Source: Arthrobacter liuii (GTDB lineage: Bacteria; Actinomycetota; Actinomycetes; Actinomycetales; Micrococcaceae). From it: a DNA stretch of 64,000 nucleotides. Below, in pieces: positions 7,649-15,881 of this stretch. The notes under the pieces are model-generated. The model made no database searches. It worked only from the letters and a program-made list of their open reading frames with translations, and was not told the DNA's origin. Within the stretch, counting starts at the first letter, position 1; each line of letters opens with the position of its first letter. The position numbers and the translations under genes were made by a program. The DNA lies in the NCBI RefSeq assembly GCF_014639275.1, contig NZ_BMFW01000009.1:1-64000 (forward strand). Direction: 5' to 3'.

Positions 7649-8910
7649 AGATCGCCATGATTTCTGAACACGCCAGTCCGCTGGCGGCGCTTGGCGGGGT
7701 GGATGCCGGCGGGCAGAACGTCCACGTTGCCGCCCTGTCCGAGGCCCTCGCCAAGCGTGGCCACCACGTCACCGTCTATACCCGCAGGGACGCAACGGAG
7801 CTTCCCGAACGGGTCCGGGTGGGACACCAACTGGAGGTGGTGCACGTGGACGCCGGGCCGGCCCGTCAGGTGCCCAAGGATGAGCTGCTGCCCTACATGG
7901 GCCAACTCGCGGACGGCGTGGCCAGGGACTGGGGGCAACGGCCGCCGGATGTGGTGCACGGCCACTTCTGGATGTCCGGGCTCGCTGCCCTGGATGCTGC
8001 CAGGCGGCCCGACACCGGGTACCGCGTGCCGATGCTGCAGACATTCCACGCCCTGGGCACCGTCAAACGGAGGCACCAGGGCGCCGAGGACACCAGCCCG
8101 GAAGCCCGCCGCTGGCTGGAGCCAGGCGTGGGACGCTCCGCGGACCGGATCATCGCCACGTGTTCCGATGAGGTCTTCGAGCTCAAGGCCATGGGCATCG
8201 CCACGGGCAAGGTCTCCATCGCGCCCTGCGGCGTGGACCTCAGCTTCTTTTCGACGGACGGGCCGGTAGCCCCAAGGAAGCGCCGCTACCGCATCCTGTC
8301 CGTAGGGCGCCTGGTGCCGCGCAAAGGCGTGGACCTGGTGATCCGCGCGCTCCCGTACCTCAAGGCGGCAGGATTCGACGACGTCGAACTCCTGATCGTG
8401 GGCGGCGGCGGTGACTCGAACGTGATGCACGCCGACCCGGAAATCCGCCGCCTGCTGGACCTTGCCGCCGAACTTGGCGTGTCCGAACAGGTGACGCTGC
8501 AGGGACAGGTGCCGCGGGCCGACATGCCGGGGATCTTCCGCAGCGCCGACGCCGTGGTGTGCGCACCCTGGTACGAGCCCTTCGGCATCGTACCGCTCGA
8601 GGCCATGGCATGCGGCGTCCCCGTGGTGGCTGCCGCAGTGGGTGGGCTGCGGGACACGGTGGTGGACCACGCCACCGGCCTGCACGTGCCACCGCGGGAC
8701 CCGGAGGCCATTGCCTCCGCCCTGTCACTGCTGCTGGACAACCCCACGCTCAGGACAAAGCTCGGCCAGGCCGGAGAACGGCGCGCCCGCACCCGGTACT
8801 CCTGGGACCGGGTGGCCGCGGAAACTGAAAAGGCCTACCAGCTCGCCATCGCCGGTACCCAGGCCGGCGCCAGGGCTGGCATCGTACCAATGGAAGGAGC
8901 CGCACTGTGA
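7645..8910 (+). CDS. Glycosyltransferase family 4
   Basis: This 421-residue GT4 protein has the N-terminal Gly-Gly-Val-Asp-Ala-Gly-Gly-Gln-Asn-Val-His-Val nucleotide-sugar loop (about residues 17-28) and a conserved His in Val-His-Gly-His-Phe-Trp. Gly-Arg-Leu-Val-Pro-Arg-Lys-Gly-Val-Asp lies in the donor domain (about 220-229). Pro-Trp-Tyr-Glu-Pro-Phe-Gly-Ile-Val-Pro-Leu-Glu-Ala-Met (about 308-321) holds the E-x7-E motif. The N-terminal loop resembles sucrose-phosphate-synthase and MshA-like enzymes, but the family is too broad for a substrate call. It overlaps the upstream glycosyltransferase and downstream gmhA by 4 bases each, so it belongs to the heptose operon. Three glycosyltransferases in one operon suggest a short oligosaccharide product. 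Confidence 0.88.
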   Translation: MKIAMISEHASPLAALGGVDAGGQNVHVAALSEALAKRGHHVTVYTRRDATELPERVRVGHQLEVVHVDAGPARQVPKDELLPYMGQLADGVARDWGQRPPDVVHGHFWMSGLAALDAARRPDTGYRVPMLQTFHALGTVKRRHQGAEDTSPEARRWLEPGVGRSADRIIATCSDEVFELKAMGIATGKVSIAPCGVDLSFFSTDGPVAPRKRRYRILSVGRLVPRKGVDLVIRALPYLKAAGFDDVELLIVGGGGDSNVMHADPEIRRLLDLAAELGVSEQVTLQGQVPRADMPGIFRSADAVVCAPWYEPFGIVPLEAMACGVPVVAAAVGGLRDTVVDHATGLHVPPRDPEAIASALSLLLDNPTLRTKLGQAGERRARTRYSWDRVAAETEKAYQLAIAGTQAGARAGIVPMEGAAL

Positions 8911-9632
8911 CTGCCGAATCGTCCCTGCGGGAAGTAGACCTGCGCACCCTGACCGCACCGCCGGCGCTGCCTGCAGCGCTCCCCGCCACGTTCGTGGACC
9001 CGGCAAGTGCCGACGCCGTCCGCAGCCACCTGGACAACGTGCTTCCGGCGCTGGATTCACTGCGCAGCCAGTCCGGCCGGCTCGCCGCGTGGGGTGTGGA
9101 GTTGGCGCAGCGGCTGCTGCGCGGACAGCGGCTCCTGGCAGCCGGCAATGGCGGCTCGGCCGCGGAGGCACAGCACCTGACCGCCGAGCTGGTGGGCCGG
9201 TTCGACGGCGAGCGGGTCCCCTTCTCGGCCATCTCCCTGCACGCCGAATCCTCCGCCATGACCGCCATCGCCAATGACTACGGCTTCGACGATGTCTTCG
9301 CCCGGCAGGTGCGCGCGCACGGCCGCTCCGGCGACGTGCTGTTGCTGCTGTCCACCAGCGGCAGGAGCCCCAACCTGCTGCGCGCCGCGGAAGCGGCCTC
9401 CCGGCTCAATGTGACCACCTGGGCGCTCACCGGCTCCGGACCCAACCCGTTATCGGAGGCCTGCGACGAGGCCGTGACAGTCGACGCCCTGAACGCCAAT
9501 GCCCAGGAAGGGCACCTGATCGCGTTGCACGCAGTCTGCCGCGCCTTCGACCTTGAGGTTGCCCGGCACACCCCGTCCCTTGTCCCCGGGCCGGCAAAAG
9601 TCCCCGGGCCGGCGAACGGTGCCCGGCCATGA
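8907..9632 (+). CDS. gmhA: Sedoheptulose 7-phosphate isomerase (SIS domain)
   Basis: This 241-residue SIS-domain protein carries the GmhA signature Gly-Asn-Gly-Gly-Ser-Ala-Ala-Glu-Ala-Gln-His-Leu-Thr-Ala-Glu-Leu (from about residue 79) and then Val-Gly-Arg-Phe. Ser-Thr-Ser-Gly-Arg-Ser-Pro-Asn (about 149-156) forms the phosphate-binding loop. A conserved His in Gly-His-Leu-Ile-Ala-Leu-His-Ala fits the catalytic position. GmhA converts sedoheptulose 7-phosphate to D-glycero-D-manno-heptose 7-phosphate, the entry step of the pathway. The protein is about 40 residues longer than typical GmhA because of a 35-residue N-terminal extension and a Pro-Gly-Pro-Ala tail. It starts at GTG, overlapping the GT4 stop by 4 bases, and overlaps the following hldE-like gene in the same way. 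Confidence 0.9.
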   Translation: MTAESSLREVDLRTLTAPPALPAALPATFVDPASADAVRSHLDNVLPALDSLRSQSGRLAAWGVELAQRLLRGQRLLAAGNGGSAAEAQHLTAELVGRFDGERVPFSAISLHAESSAMTAIANDYGFDDVFARQVRAHGRSGDVLLLLSTSGRSPNLLRAAEAASRLNVTTWALTGSGPNPLSEACDEAVTVDALNANAQEGHLIALHAVCRAFDLEVARHTPSLVPGPAKVPGPANGARP

Positions 9633-11026
9633 GGATCGTCGTCGTGGGAGACGTGATGCTCGACGTCGACCTCTCCGGCGAGGCCACCCGGCTCAGCCCG
9701 GACGCCCCCGTCCCGGTGGTGGACGTGTCAGCTATCCGGCGGCGCGCCGGCGGCGCGGGCCTGGTGGCGCGCATGCTGGCCCAGGACGGCTGGCCAGTCA
9801 CCCTGGTGACGGTCCTGGGGGATGACGACGCCGGGAACCAGCTGCGCACGCACCTCGCCGGGGTCCGGGTCGTGGCGGGGACCAGCAGCTATTCCTCCCC
9901 GGTCAAGACCAGGATCCGCGCCGGCTCCCATCCGGTGGTCCGCTTTGACCAGGGGTGCGAAAAGACGCCGGTTCCGGACGTCACTCCCGCCATGCTCCGC
10001 GCCGTGGAAAAAGCCGCCGTGGTCATCGTTGCCGACTATGGCAGGGGATTGGCAGCCAACCCGCAGCTGCGTGACCTGCTGGCCCGCTTGGCGGCTGAGG
10101 TGCCCGTTATCTGGGACCCGCACCCCTCCGGGCCGGATCCGGTTCCAGGAGTGGCTGTGGTGACGCCGAACATCTCTGAAGCAACCAAGGCGGCGCAGGC
10201 CGCCGCCGCCAACGTCCCGGCGTCAGCTGAAGCTGTTTCGCAGGTCCTGCTGGAGCGTTGGCGCAGCCAGGCTGTCCTGGTGACCAAGGGCGAGGAGGGG
10301 GCTGTCCTGCTCCGGCAGGGAGACTCTTCGCCGAGTGCCGTTCCCGCGCCAAGGGTGGAAGCCGGTGACCCCTGTGGGGCCGGAGACCGCCTGGCGGCCA
10401 GCCTGGCAGTGCACCTCCTGGCTGGCCGCGACCTGCCGGAGGCGGCGGCCTTGGCAGTCCATGACGCCGCCGATTTCCTGGCCGCCGGAGGGGTTTCGGC
10501 GCTGCCTGATACCGACGCGGAAGATACTCCCGCCGGAAAGCCCAGGACTTCACCGGCACCGGGCCGGCGCACCACCGAACCGCTGCTGCTGGCCCGCTCC
10601 GTACGCGAAAGCGGCGGAAAGGTGGTGGCCACCGGTGGTTGTTTCGACCTGATCCACGCCGGCCACATCCGCTCCCTCGCCGCAGCCAGGGAACTGGGAG
10701 ACTGCCTCATCGTGTGCCTGAACTCCGACGACTCGGTCCGGCGGCTCAAAGGGCCGCAGCGTCCCATCATCGGCCAGCACGACAGGGCGGAACTGCTCCT
10801 GGCGATGGAATGCGTGGACGCGGTGATGATCTTCGACGAGGACACCCCCGAAGCCGCGCTGGACCGACTCCGCCCCGATATCTGGGTCAAGGGCGGCGAC
10901 TACAAGGGATCGCGGCTGCCCGAGGCGGACCTGGTTGAAAGCTGGGGCGGCCGCTGCCTCACCGTCCCGTTCCACCCCGCCCGCTCCACCACCGGCCTGG
11001 CGGACGCACTCGCCAAAGTCAGCTGA
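9629..11026 (+). CDS. Bifunctional HldE-like heptose kinase/nucleotidyltransferase, divergent copy
   Basis: This 465-residue protein has two domains. The N-terminal PfkB-type kinase (about 1-295) has Gly-Asp-Val-Met-Leu-Asp at the start and the anion-hole/base motif Gly-Ala-Gly-Asp near residue 250. The C-terminal cytidylyltransferase-like domain (about 325-465) has Gly-Gly-Cys-Phe-Asp and the nucleotide-binding His-Ala-Gly-His near 341, plus Lys-Gly-Gly-Asp-Tyr. That is HldE architecture: 7-phosphate kinase plus 1-phosphate adenylyltransferase. The sugar-side loop reads Ala-Gly-Gly-Ala-Gly-Leu-Val-Ala, where canonical HldE has Gly-Gly-Ala-Ala-Asn-Val-Ala, so the kinase half has diverged. It is coupled to gmhA by a 4-base overlap. 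A second, more canonical copy lies at 13329. Either copy may act only as kinase or only as nucleotidyltransferase. Confidence 0.83.
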   Translation: MRIVVVGDVMLDVDLSGEATRLSPDAPVPVVDVSAIRRRAGGAGLVARMLAQDGWPVTLVTVLGDDDAGNQLRTHLAGVRVVAGTSSYSSPVKTRIRAGSHPVVRFDQGCEKTPVPDVTPAMLRAVEKAAVVIVADYGRGLAANPQLRDLLARLAAEVPVIWDPHPSGPDPVPGVAVVTPNISEATKAAQAAAANVPASAEAVSQVLLERWRSQAVLVTKGEEGAVLLRQGDSSPSAVPAPRVEAGDPCGAGDRLAASLAVHLLAGRDLPEAAALAVHDAADFLAAGGVSALPDTDAEDTPAGKPRTSPAPGRRTTEPLLLARSVRESGGKVVATGGCFDLIHAGHIRSLAAARELGDCLIVCLNSDDSVRRLKGPQRPIIGQHDRAELLLAMECVDAVMIFDEDTPEAALDRLRPDIWVKGGDYKGSRLPEADLVESWGGRCLTVPFHPARSTTGLADALAKVS

Positions 11027-11071
11027 ACCCTCTTTCCCCACTGTCTTGTTTTTCCCATTGAAAGGAACACC

Positions 11072-11788
11072 GTGACCGCAGAATCAACTCCAACTGCCTC
11101 CACCACCCCGGGCCGCGTCCTGGTCACCGGAGGTGCCTCCGGACTGGGGGCCGCCGTCGTCGACGCCGTCCTTCGCTCGGGCGGCACCCCGGTGGTCCTG
11201 GACCGCGACATCAGCAGCGTGTCCGGCGTTAAGGCGTTCGAAGTGGACGTTGCGGACCGCACGGCCGTGGAGCACGCGGTCCGTGAAGCCGCCGAAACCC
11301 TGGGCGGCCTGGACGCCGTGGTCACCGCTGCCGGGATCGACCGCTGCGGCAAGCTCGCCGACGTCGAAGCGACCGAGTGGGAAAAGGTCATCGGGGTCAA
11401 CCTGATGGGCACCGTTTCCGTGGTGCGCGCAGCACTGCCCTACCTCAAGGAAACCCACGGCCGCGTGGTGACAGTGGCCTCCACCCTGGGCAAGCGCGCG
11501 GTGGCCGATGCCACCGCGTACTGCGCCTCCAAGTTCGGCGTCGTGGGGTTCAGCCACGCCCTGGCCGCGGAAACCGGAGGCGAAGTCGGCGTGACCACCA
11601 TGATTCCCGGCGGCATGAAGACCCGGTTCTTCGATGACCGTACCGAGCAGTACAAGCCGCAGGACGACTCCCGGCTCAACGACCCCGCCAACACTGCCCA
11701 GGCCATCCTGTTCGCCCTGAACCAGCCCACCGGCTGCGAGGTCCGCGAAATGCTGATCTGCCACGAAGAAGAGGGCTCCTGGCCCTAA
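11072..11788 (+). CDS. Classical short-chain dehydrogenase/reductase
   Basis: This 238-residue classical SDR has the cofactor loop Thr-Gly-Gly-Ala-Ser-Gly-Leu-Gly (about residues 10-17). Asp at the end of beta-2 (Val-Leu-Asp-Arg-Asp) suggests NAD+ rather than NADP+. The active site has Ser in Val-Ala-Ser-Thr-Leu and Tyr-Cys-Ala-Ser-Lys near 150-154. It is not an extended SDR and therefore is not the HldD epimerase expected at the end of the ADP-L-heptose pathway. The start is GTG at 11072 after a GAAAGGA ribosome-binding site, 45 bases after the first hldE-like gene, on the same transcript by spacing. With the following aldehyde dehydrogenase it may oxidise an alcohol to a carboxylate, on the sugar or on an aglycone. 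That pairing is an inference. Confidence 0.85.
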   Translation: MTAESTPTASTTPGRVLVTGGASGLGAAVVDAVLRSGGTPVVLDRDISSVSGVKAFEVDVADRTAVEHAVREAAETLGGLDAVVTAAGIDRCGKLADVEATEWEKVIGVNLMGTVSVVRAALPYLKETHGRVVTVASTLGKRAVADATAYCASKFGVVGFSHALAAETGGEVGVTTMIPGGMKTRFFDDRTEQYKPQDDSRLNDPANTAQAILFALNQPTGCEVREMLICHEEEGSWP

Positions 11789-11874
11789 GCCGCAACGGGC
11801 CACAACATCGTTGGTGGCCACAACAGGACCACCAGCACCGACCATATCCAGCACCGAAAGGCGGGAGGAACACC

Positions 11875-13332
11875 ATGCCCACCACAGCCACCGAAACAAC
11901 CGCAGGCAACGAAACAGTTGAGGGCTCCGGCATCATCATCCAGGACCCGCGAACAGGTGAAGAGCTTTGGACGGTGCCCGAAGCGGGGCCGGACGCAGTG
12001 AACGACGCCGTGGCCACGGCCCGCACGGCAGCACCCGGCTGGGCCGCAACCGCCCCCGCAGAGCGGGGTGCGGCACTCCGCGCCGCCGCCAAGGCGCTTA
12101 ACGGAGCCGCGCAGGAGCTCGCCGGGCTGAACGCCAGCGAAACCGGCCGCCCGGTGGAGGAAGCGCTGGCCGGCATTGCCGCGGCCGTCTCCACCCTGGA
12201 GCAATACGCCGAGCTGGGCCCGGTCCACCGCGGCCACAGCCTCCGCGGCAGCCGGCTCGCCTCCGATTACACGGTTGCCGAGCCGCGCGGCGTCGCCGTC
12301 CTGCTGACCCCGTGGAACGACCCCGTGGCTGTGGCCTGCGGGCTGATCGGCGCCGCACTGGCCACCGGCAACACGGTCATCCACAAACCCAGTGAGCGGT
12401 GCCCGCGCCTGGGGGAGGCGCTGGGCGAGGTCCTGGCACCGGCCTTCCCCGCCGGCGTGTTCCTGACCGTCCCCGGCGGGGCGGAGGTGGGGGCCGCCCT
12501 TTCCCAAGCGGACGTGGACGTGATTGCGCACGTCGGGTCGAGCGCCGCCGGTGCCCGGATCGCCCAGGCGGGAGCGCTCACCGGCGCCCACGTCATCAGG
12601 GAAAACGGTGGCAACGACCCCCTGTTGGTGGACCGCGACGTTGACCCCGTGTGGGCTGCCGAGCAGGCTGCCATCGGAGCTTTCAGCAACAGCGGCCAGA
12701 TCTGCACCTCGGTGGAGCGGATCTATGTCCACAAGGACATCGCTGCAGCGTTCTGCACCGCACTGGAAGCTGAGGCCGCGCTCCGGAACAGCAATGGCAC
12801 CGTGGCACCGCTGGTGGACCTCCGCATGCGGGACGCCGTCCACTCGCACGTGACCGACGCCTTGGCGCAGGGCGCCCGGGCCGTGGAAGGCGGTGCCCTT
12901 CCGGACGGACCGGGCTCGTTCTACCCCGCCACCGTGCTCCTCGGCTGCACCGGCGGGATGCAGGTCATGACGGAGGAAACGTTCGGCCCGGTTGCCCCGG
13001 TGCAGGTGGTGGAAACGTTCGACGACGGCCTGCGCCTTGCGTGCAGCGGCAGGTACGGCCTCGCAGCCACAGTCCTGAGCAGCAACATCGCGCACATCCA
13101 GCAGGCAGTGGCCGCACTGCCCGTGGGTACCGTGAAGGTCAACGCGGTCTTCGGCGGTGCTCCCGGAGGCGCAGCCCAGCCCCGCGGCGAGAGCGGCGCC
13201 GGTTTCGGCTATGGACCCGAGCTGCTGGACGAGTTCAGCCAGGTCAAGGTGGTGCACATCGCCGCTCCGCCGGCGCCCGGCGGCAACGGCGCGGAATCCG
13301 TGGCCGGCAGCGGTGAACAGGACCTGCCATGA
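11875..13332 (+). CDS. Aldehyde dehydrogenase family protein
   Basis: This 485-residue ALDH superfamily protein has a cofactor-domain stretch Leu-Thr-Pro-Trp-Asn-Asp-Pro and Lys-Pro-Ser-Glu near 170. The general-base Glu sits in Glu-Asn-Gly-Gly-Asn-Asp-Pro (about 243); the usual Glu-Leu-Gly-Gly has Asn in place of Leu. The catalytic Cys lies in Ser-Gly-Gln-Ile-Cys-Thr (about 276), and Glu-Glu-Thr-Phe-Gly-Pro near 363. All core catalytic residues are therefore present. It begins 86 bases after the SDR, after a GCGGGAGGA ribosome-binding site, and overlaps the second hldE by 4 bases, which fixes it inside the heptose operon. An aldehyde dehydrogenase is not part of any standard heptose-nucleotide route. 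Substrate unknown. Confidence 0.87.
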   Translation: MPTTATETTAGNETVEGSGIIIQDPRTGEELWTVPEAGPDAVNDAVATARTAAPGWAATAPAERGAALRAAAKALNGAAQELAGLNASETGRPVEEALAGIAAAVSTLEQYAELGPVHRGHSLRGSRLASDYTVAEPRGVAVLLTPWNDPVAVACGLIGAALATGNTVIHKPSERCPRLGEALGEVLAPAFPAGVFLTVPGGAEVGAALSQADVDVIAHVGSSAAGARIAQAGALTGAHVIRENGGNDPLLVDRDVDPVWAAEQAAIGAFSNSGQICTSVERIYVHKDIAAAFCTALEAEAALRNSNGTVAPLVDLRMRDAVHSHVTDALAQGARAVEGGALPDGPGSFYPATVLLGCTGGMQVMTEETFGPVAPVQVVETFDDGLRLACSGRYGLAATVLSSNIAHIQQAVAALPVGTVKVNAVFGGAPGGAAQPRGESGAGFGYGPELLDEFSQVKVVHIAAPPAPGGNGAESVAGSGEQDLP

Positions 13333-14864
13333 GCGGGTCGCCGGAACCCATCGACCTTTCCACCCAGCGGGCATTGTCGGACTGGCTGCCCGGCCGGCTG
13401 GCCGCTGAACAGCCCTCCATCCTGGTGATCGGCGACGTCATGCTCGATGGCTGGTGGAGCGGCAGCATCGAACGGCTGTGCCGGGAAGCCCCTGCCCCCG
13501 TGGTGGACCTCCAGACCCGCGAATCGGTTCCCGGCGGCGCAGCCAACACCGCCATGAACCTGGCCGCCCTGGGCGCAAAGGTGTCCGTAGCCGGCATCAT
13601 CGGCACCGACGACGCCGGCGCGGACCTGCGCGGACAGCTTGCCGCCGCCGGCATCGACGTGCAGCACCTGCACACCCACCCGGACATGGTCACCACCACC
13701 AAGATCCGGATCAGCAGCGGCGGCCAGGTAATGCTGCGCCTGGATGACTCGGCCAGGACTGTCCCGGCCGACGCCCTTGACGCGCTCGCCGCCTCGGTGC
13801 GTGCCGCCGTCGAACGCCAGGATGCCGTCCTGGTGTGCGACTACGGAACCGGCGTGGTGGCGGACCCCGTCCGCGCGGCACTCACCGGTGTCCTTGCGGG
13901 TGACGCTGCTGGAAAAGACCGCCCCTTGGTGGTGGTGGATGCCCACGACCCGCGGGCATGGGCAACCCTGCAACCTGACCTGGTAACCCCTAATGCCCTG
14001 GAAACCGCGCGGCTACTCGACCGGAAACTGCCGGAGGGCCAGGCTCGGGTTGAGGCCGTGGGCGCGGAGTCGGAGGCGCTGCTGAACGGCACCGGAGCCC
14101 GGGCCGTGGTGGTCACCCTGGACCGGGACGGAACCGTCCTGCTGACCTCCGACGGCGTGCGGCACCGTACGTGGGCCCGCCCTGCCGCGGAGAAACAGGC
14201 GTCCGGGGCGGGCGACACGTTCGTGGCGGCGCTGACCTTGGCCCGCGCCGCCGGGCTGCCGCTGACCGCGAGCCTGGACCTTGCCCAGTCGGCCGCGGAT
14301 GTGGTGGTCCACCAGCCCGGTACCTCCGTCTGCAGCACTGCCCAGCTCAGCCGGTACCTGGAGGCCTTCGCGGACACTGCCCTGGGCGAAGACGAGCTGG
14401 AGCGGCAGATGGAGCTGCACCGCGCCCAGGGCCAGCGGATCGTGCTGACCAACGGCTGCTTCGACGTGCTGCACAGCGGCCACACCCGCTATTTGAACCA
14501 GGCCAAGCAGCTGGGTGACATCCTGGTGGTGGCGCTGAACAGTGACGATTCCGTCCGCCGGCTGAAGGGCGCCGGGCGGCCCATCAACAACATGGCGGAC
14601 CGCGCGGCGGTGGTGGCCGCGCTGAGTTGCGTGGACTACGTGACGGTGTTCGACACCCCCACAGCCACCCCGCTGATTAAGCGGCTCCGGCCCGAGGTGT
14701 ACGCCAAGGGCGGGGACTACACGCCGGAGATGCTGGCGGAGACCCCGGCCGTGGAGGAGTACGGGGGCCGCGTGGCCATCCTCGACTACGTGGCTGAACG
14801 GTCCACCACCGCGGTGGTGGACCGGATCCGGGGCGGTAAGGGGGCCGCCAGCCCGGTCAACTAG
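13329..14864 (+). CDS. hldE: Bifunctional D-beta-D-heptose 7-phosphate kinase/1-phosphate adenylyltransferase
   Basis: This 511-residue protein has a PfkB kinase domain (about 20-340) with Gly-Asp-Val-Met-Leu-Asp, the canonical Pro-Gly-Gly-Ala-Ala-Asn-Thr-Ala near 67, and catalytic Gly-Ala-Gly-Asp near 291. The C-terminal nucleotidyltransferase (about 370-505) has Asn-Gly-Cys-Phe-Asp-Val-Leu-His-Ser-Gly-His near 374-384. It also has Asn-Ser-Asp-Asp-Ser-Val-Arg-Arg-Leu-Lys-Gly, and Glu-Arg-Ser-Thr-Thr close to the end. This matches HldE well, and better than the paralogue at 9629. It phosphorylates heptose 7-phosphate at C1 and, after GmhB, forms ADP-heptose. It is the last gene of the operon, overlapping the ALDH by 4 bases. 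No hldD epimerase follows, so the product may stay in the D-glycero form. Confidence 0.9.
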   Translation: MSGSPEPIDLSTQRALSDWLPGRLAAEQPSILVIGDVMLDGWWSGSIERLCREAPAPVVDLQTRESVPGGAANTAMNLAALGAKVSVAGIIGTDDAGADLRGQLAAAGIDVQHLHTHPDMVTTTKIRISSGGQVMLRLDDSARTVPADALDALAASVRAAVERQDAVLVCDYGTGVVADPVRAALTGVLAGDAAGKDRPLVVVDAHDPRAWATLQPDLVTPNALETARLLDRKLPEGQARVEAVGAESEALLNGTGARAVVVTLDRDGTVLLTSDGVRHRTWARPAAEKQASGAGDTFVAALTLARAAGLPLTASLDLAQSAADVVVHQPGTSVCSTAQLSRYLEAFADTALGEDELERQMELHRAQGQRIVLTNGCFDVLHSGHTRYLNQAKQLGDILVVALNSDDSVRRLKGAGRPINNMADRAAVVAALSCVDYVTVFDTPTATPLIKRLRPEVYAKGGDYTPEMLAETPAVEEYGGRVAILDYVAERSTTAVVDRIRGGKGAASPVN

Positions 14865-14896
14865 GGTTGAAGCATGACTGAAGCGGGGCACGGGTA

Positions 14897-15826
14897 ATGG
14901 GCAAACGCGGAAGGTCTGCAAACCGGGCCGGCCGAGCTATGGCGGGCGTGGTAGAGCTTCCGAAGGGTTCCACGCCACCACCCGGTCCCGTGGAGGGTGT
15001 CTACTACATCGACACCGGCGACTGTGAGCTGATCGCGGACCAGGACAACTCCACCGGTTGGCTGCTGAAGATCAACGGCGTCATGAGCTCGCACATCGAC
15101 CTCGCCGATCCGCTTTTCCTGGACTTCGAGTACATGCGCTGGATGGCGGCGCTCATCGAGTCCCGCTGGCCGCCGTCGGACGCTGCGGGCCCGTCGACTG
15201 GAGCCGCGGGGCACAAGCTGCGCGGGCTGCACCTGGGCGGCGGCGCCTGCTCCCTGGCACGGTACTTTTCCGCTTCCTACCCGGATGCGCGCCAGGTGGT
15301 GGTGGAACTGGACGGGAAACTGGCCGAGTACGTGCGCGGCTGGTTCGACCTTCCCAAGGCACCCCTGCTGCGGATCCGCGTGGGGGAGGCGCGCGCGGTG
15401 ACGGAGACCCTCACCGCCCAGACCCGGGACTTCATCATCCGCGACGTCTTTGCCGGCGCCCACACCCCGCGGCCGCTGACCACCGCGGAATTCAACCAGC
15501 ACGTCAAACGCGTCCTGGCCCCCGGCGGCCTGTATGTGGCCAACTCCGGTGACGCGCCGGACCTCAGGAACGCCCGGGAGGACGCCGCCACCATCGCGGC
15601 CGCCTTCACGCACACGGTGATCATCGCCGATCCCGCCATGCTGAAAGGCCGGCGGTACGGGAACATGGTGATGGCCGGCAGCGACATGCCCTTCGGGGAC
15701 GACCCGCAGCTGCGGCGCCGGCTTCTGGGCGGGGCCGTCCCGGCCCACCTCTGGGACGACGCCCAGGTCCGGGCGTTCGCGGCTGGCACACCAGTCCGCC
15801 ACGACCCCGCCCCACCTACTGCCTAA
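14897..15826 (+). CDS. Spermidine synthase-like methyltransferase-fold protein
   Basis: This 309-residue protein has a Rossmann-type fold like spermidine synthases: Leu-Gly-Gly-Gly-Ala-Cys-Ser-Leu-Ala-Arg-Tyr (about residues 109-119) as the nucleotide loop. Val-Val-Glu-Leu-Asp (about 133-137) would be the acidic ribose ligand, and Ile-Ile-Arg-Asp-Val-Phe the post-beta-4 segment. The usual Asp for polyamine binding is partly replaced, so true spermidine synthase activity is uncertain. Many actinobacterial genomes carry such stand-alone homologues. ATG 14897 is used; ATG 14939 is possible. It starts 32 bases after hldE and might be read through from that operon, but nothing in it suggests a heptose role. 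Confidence 0.75.
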   Translation: MGKRGRSANRAGRAMAGVVELPKGSTPPPGPVEGVYYIDTGDCELIADQDNSTGWLLKINGVMSSHIDLADPLFLDFEYMRWMAALIESRWPPSDAAGPSTGAAGHKLRGLHLGGGACSLARYFSASYPDARQVVVELDGKLAEYVRGWFDLPKAPLLRIRVGEARAVTETLTAQTRDFIIRDVFAGAHTPRPLTTAEFNQHVKRVLAPGGLYVANSGDAPDLRNAREDAATIAAAFTHTVIIADPAMLKGRRYGNMVMAGSDMPFGDDPQLRRRLLGGAVPAHLWDDAQVRAFAAGTPVRHDPAPPTA

Positions 15827-15881
15827 CGGCCGTTTTCAGCGGTCAAAGGGGCAGCGTGTGGGCCCACGCCCGCCGGGTTCC

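Noticed and set aside
11785..13374. 529-residue open frame opposite the aldehyde dehydrogenase
   Set aside because: Antisense of a clear ALDH gene with catalytic motifs; the frame has no recognisable domain and ends inside neighbouring genes.
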